Assembly: GCA_041397645.1 (NCBI GenBank)
Contig: JAWKWE010000004.1
Coordinates: 2,852,001-2,916,000 of the forward strand
DNA: 64,000 nucleotides
DNA from: Hyphomicrobiaceae bacterium
Lineage (GTDB): Bacteria; Pseudomonadota; Alphaproteobacteria; Rhizobiales; Hyphomicrobiaceae
Direction: 5' to 3'
Positions 63,334-64,000 of the stretch are shown one piece after another; position 1 is the first letter of the stretch, and the number at the start of each line of letters is the position of its first letter. The notes beneath the pieces were generated by a model. The model did not search any database, was not told the DNA's origin, and saw only the letters and a program-made list of their open reading frames with translations. The translations under genes and the position numbers were made by a program.

Positions 63334-64000
63334 TGCGGTGCAATCCGTCCTACTGGCTGTTGGGATTGATCCCCATTGCGTTGCTGAGCTGGCTTGCCGT
63401 CCAGTTCGAGCACGAAGGCATTGAAGCCGACCTGGGACGCCGAACTCAGGACTCTCTCGCTCGCAAGGGGATGGACTGGGCAGTTCCTATCTTCGCTGGC
63501 CGCGACGGTGCGCTGACCGGACGGGCCGACGACGACAACGAGCCCAGCCGTGCAATCGCCGCCATGCGCGACACCTGGGGCGTGCGTACGGTCATCAATC
63601 GCTCGGCGCTGCTTGAACAGATCGAACGCTACTTGTGGTCGGCGTCCTGGCGTGACGGCAAGGTTGTGCTTTCGGGATACGTGCCAAACGATGAAGCGCG
63701 AAAAGAGATACTCGCGCTGGCGCGCCAAGATTTCGCCAAGGCCGAAATCAAGGACGAAATGAAGATGGCCCGCGGCGCGCCCGACAAGGCGCCGTGGATG
63801 CGCGGGATAGACTTCGGCCTTCGGCAGTTGGCGCAGCTCAAACGCGGCTCGCTCGAACTTGAGTTGCTGGACATGTCAATAGCCGGAGAGGCCCCGACAT
63901 CGCCGGTCTACAAGAGCGTGCGGACAGCGTTGCAATCGATGCCGGGCGGCGTGAAGCTCGCGTCGGAGAAGATTACACCGCCGATTGCAAATCCCTTTGT
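63334..64000 (+). CDS. BON-domain / OmpA-family envelope protein, 3' end outside the window
   Basis: Reading frame open to the window edge, 222 codons seen. It starts with a TM helix (SYWLLGLIPIALLSWLAVQF) and IEADLGRRTQ, then BON-type repeats: WAVPIFAGRDGALTGRADDD, MRDTWGVRTVINRSALLEQI, WRDGKVVLSGYVPNDEARKEIL, followed by MARGAPDKAPWMRGIDFGLRQLAQLKRGSLEL. This is the layout of Hyphomicrobiales inner-membrane-anchored proteins whose C-terminus is an OmpA domain, which would lie beyond 64000. ATG 63334 is chosen; in-frame ATG 63307 is an alternative. Partial. Confidence 0.75.

Overview
The window looks like ordinary core chromosome of an alphaproteobacterium of the order Hyphomicrobiales (Rhizobiales), probably close to Hyphomicrobium or Hyphomicrobiaceae. 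The evidence is high GC, the divK-pleD-rpmG block, an EipB/DUF1849 envelope protein, DUF3572 and DUF983 proteins, clpS-clpA adjacency, and the block pyrB-pyrC-like ... plsY-dprA ... topA-rnr-DUF983-NUDIX-rpmG. The genus is an inference from gene content only. No insertion sequence, prophage, CRISPR array or plasmid gene set was seen.

Layout. 1-6.5 kb: a fatty acid desaturase, a 57-aa protein, parE, a membrane-anchored hypothetical, panC. 6.8-16.3 kb: putA, a c-type cytochrome, a D,D-carboxypeptidase with a SPOR domain, then clpS-clpA with a clear terminator. 16.3-22.2 kb: a 50-aa membrane peptide and short genes for HIT, FemAB-like acyltransferase, GDPD, RidA, EipB, ROK kinase and DUF3572 proteins. 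22.3-25.8 kb: divK-pleD (cell-cycle signalling), a hairpin-rich intergenic region, rpmG with a textbook promoter, and a NUDIX hydrolase. 25.8-37.5 kb: minus-strand genes for nucleic-acid enzymes and lipid and pyrimidine synthesis, with DUF4239 and 62-aa genes inserted. 37.6-43.1 kb: aidB, a two-TM protein, a decayed P-type ATPase, a PcfJ-like protein and ruvX. 43.3-47.9 kb: gatC-gatA-gatB interleaved with an exported four-Cys protein, chorismate mutase and a small membrane protein; a 44-aa membrane peptide overlaps the gatB stop on the other strand. 48-54.9 kb: P450, double-DedA, lipoproteins, quinone oxidoreductase, YfcG-type GST, Sel1 protein and a Cys/Pro-rich exported protein. 55.2 kb: tRNA-Ser(GCU). 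55.9-61.3 kb: a three-gene envelope operon. 61.5-64 kb: cysG and the start of a BON-domain protein.

The strongest candidate for an undescribed system is the operon at 55.9-61.3 kb. It encodes an OmpA-type peptidoglycan-binding protein, an MltF-like lytic transglycosylase with a solute-binding domain, and a 921-aa exported protein built from five tandem modules of eight cysteines each (GLG1-type cysteine-rich repeats). Other points to follow are the possible structured RNA between pleD and rpmG, two strong terminators with no gene in front of them, the dihydroorotase homologue without its metal-binding motif, and several small membrane proteins.
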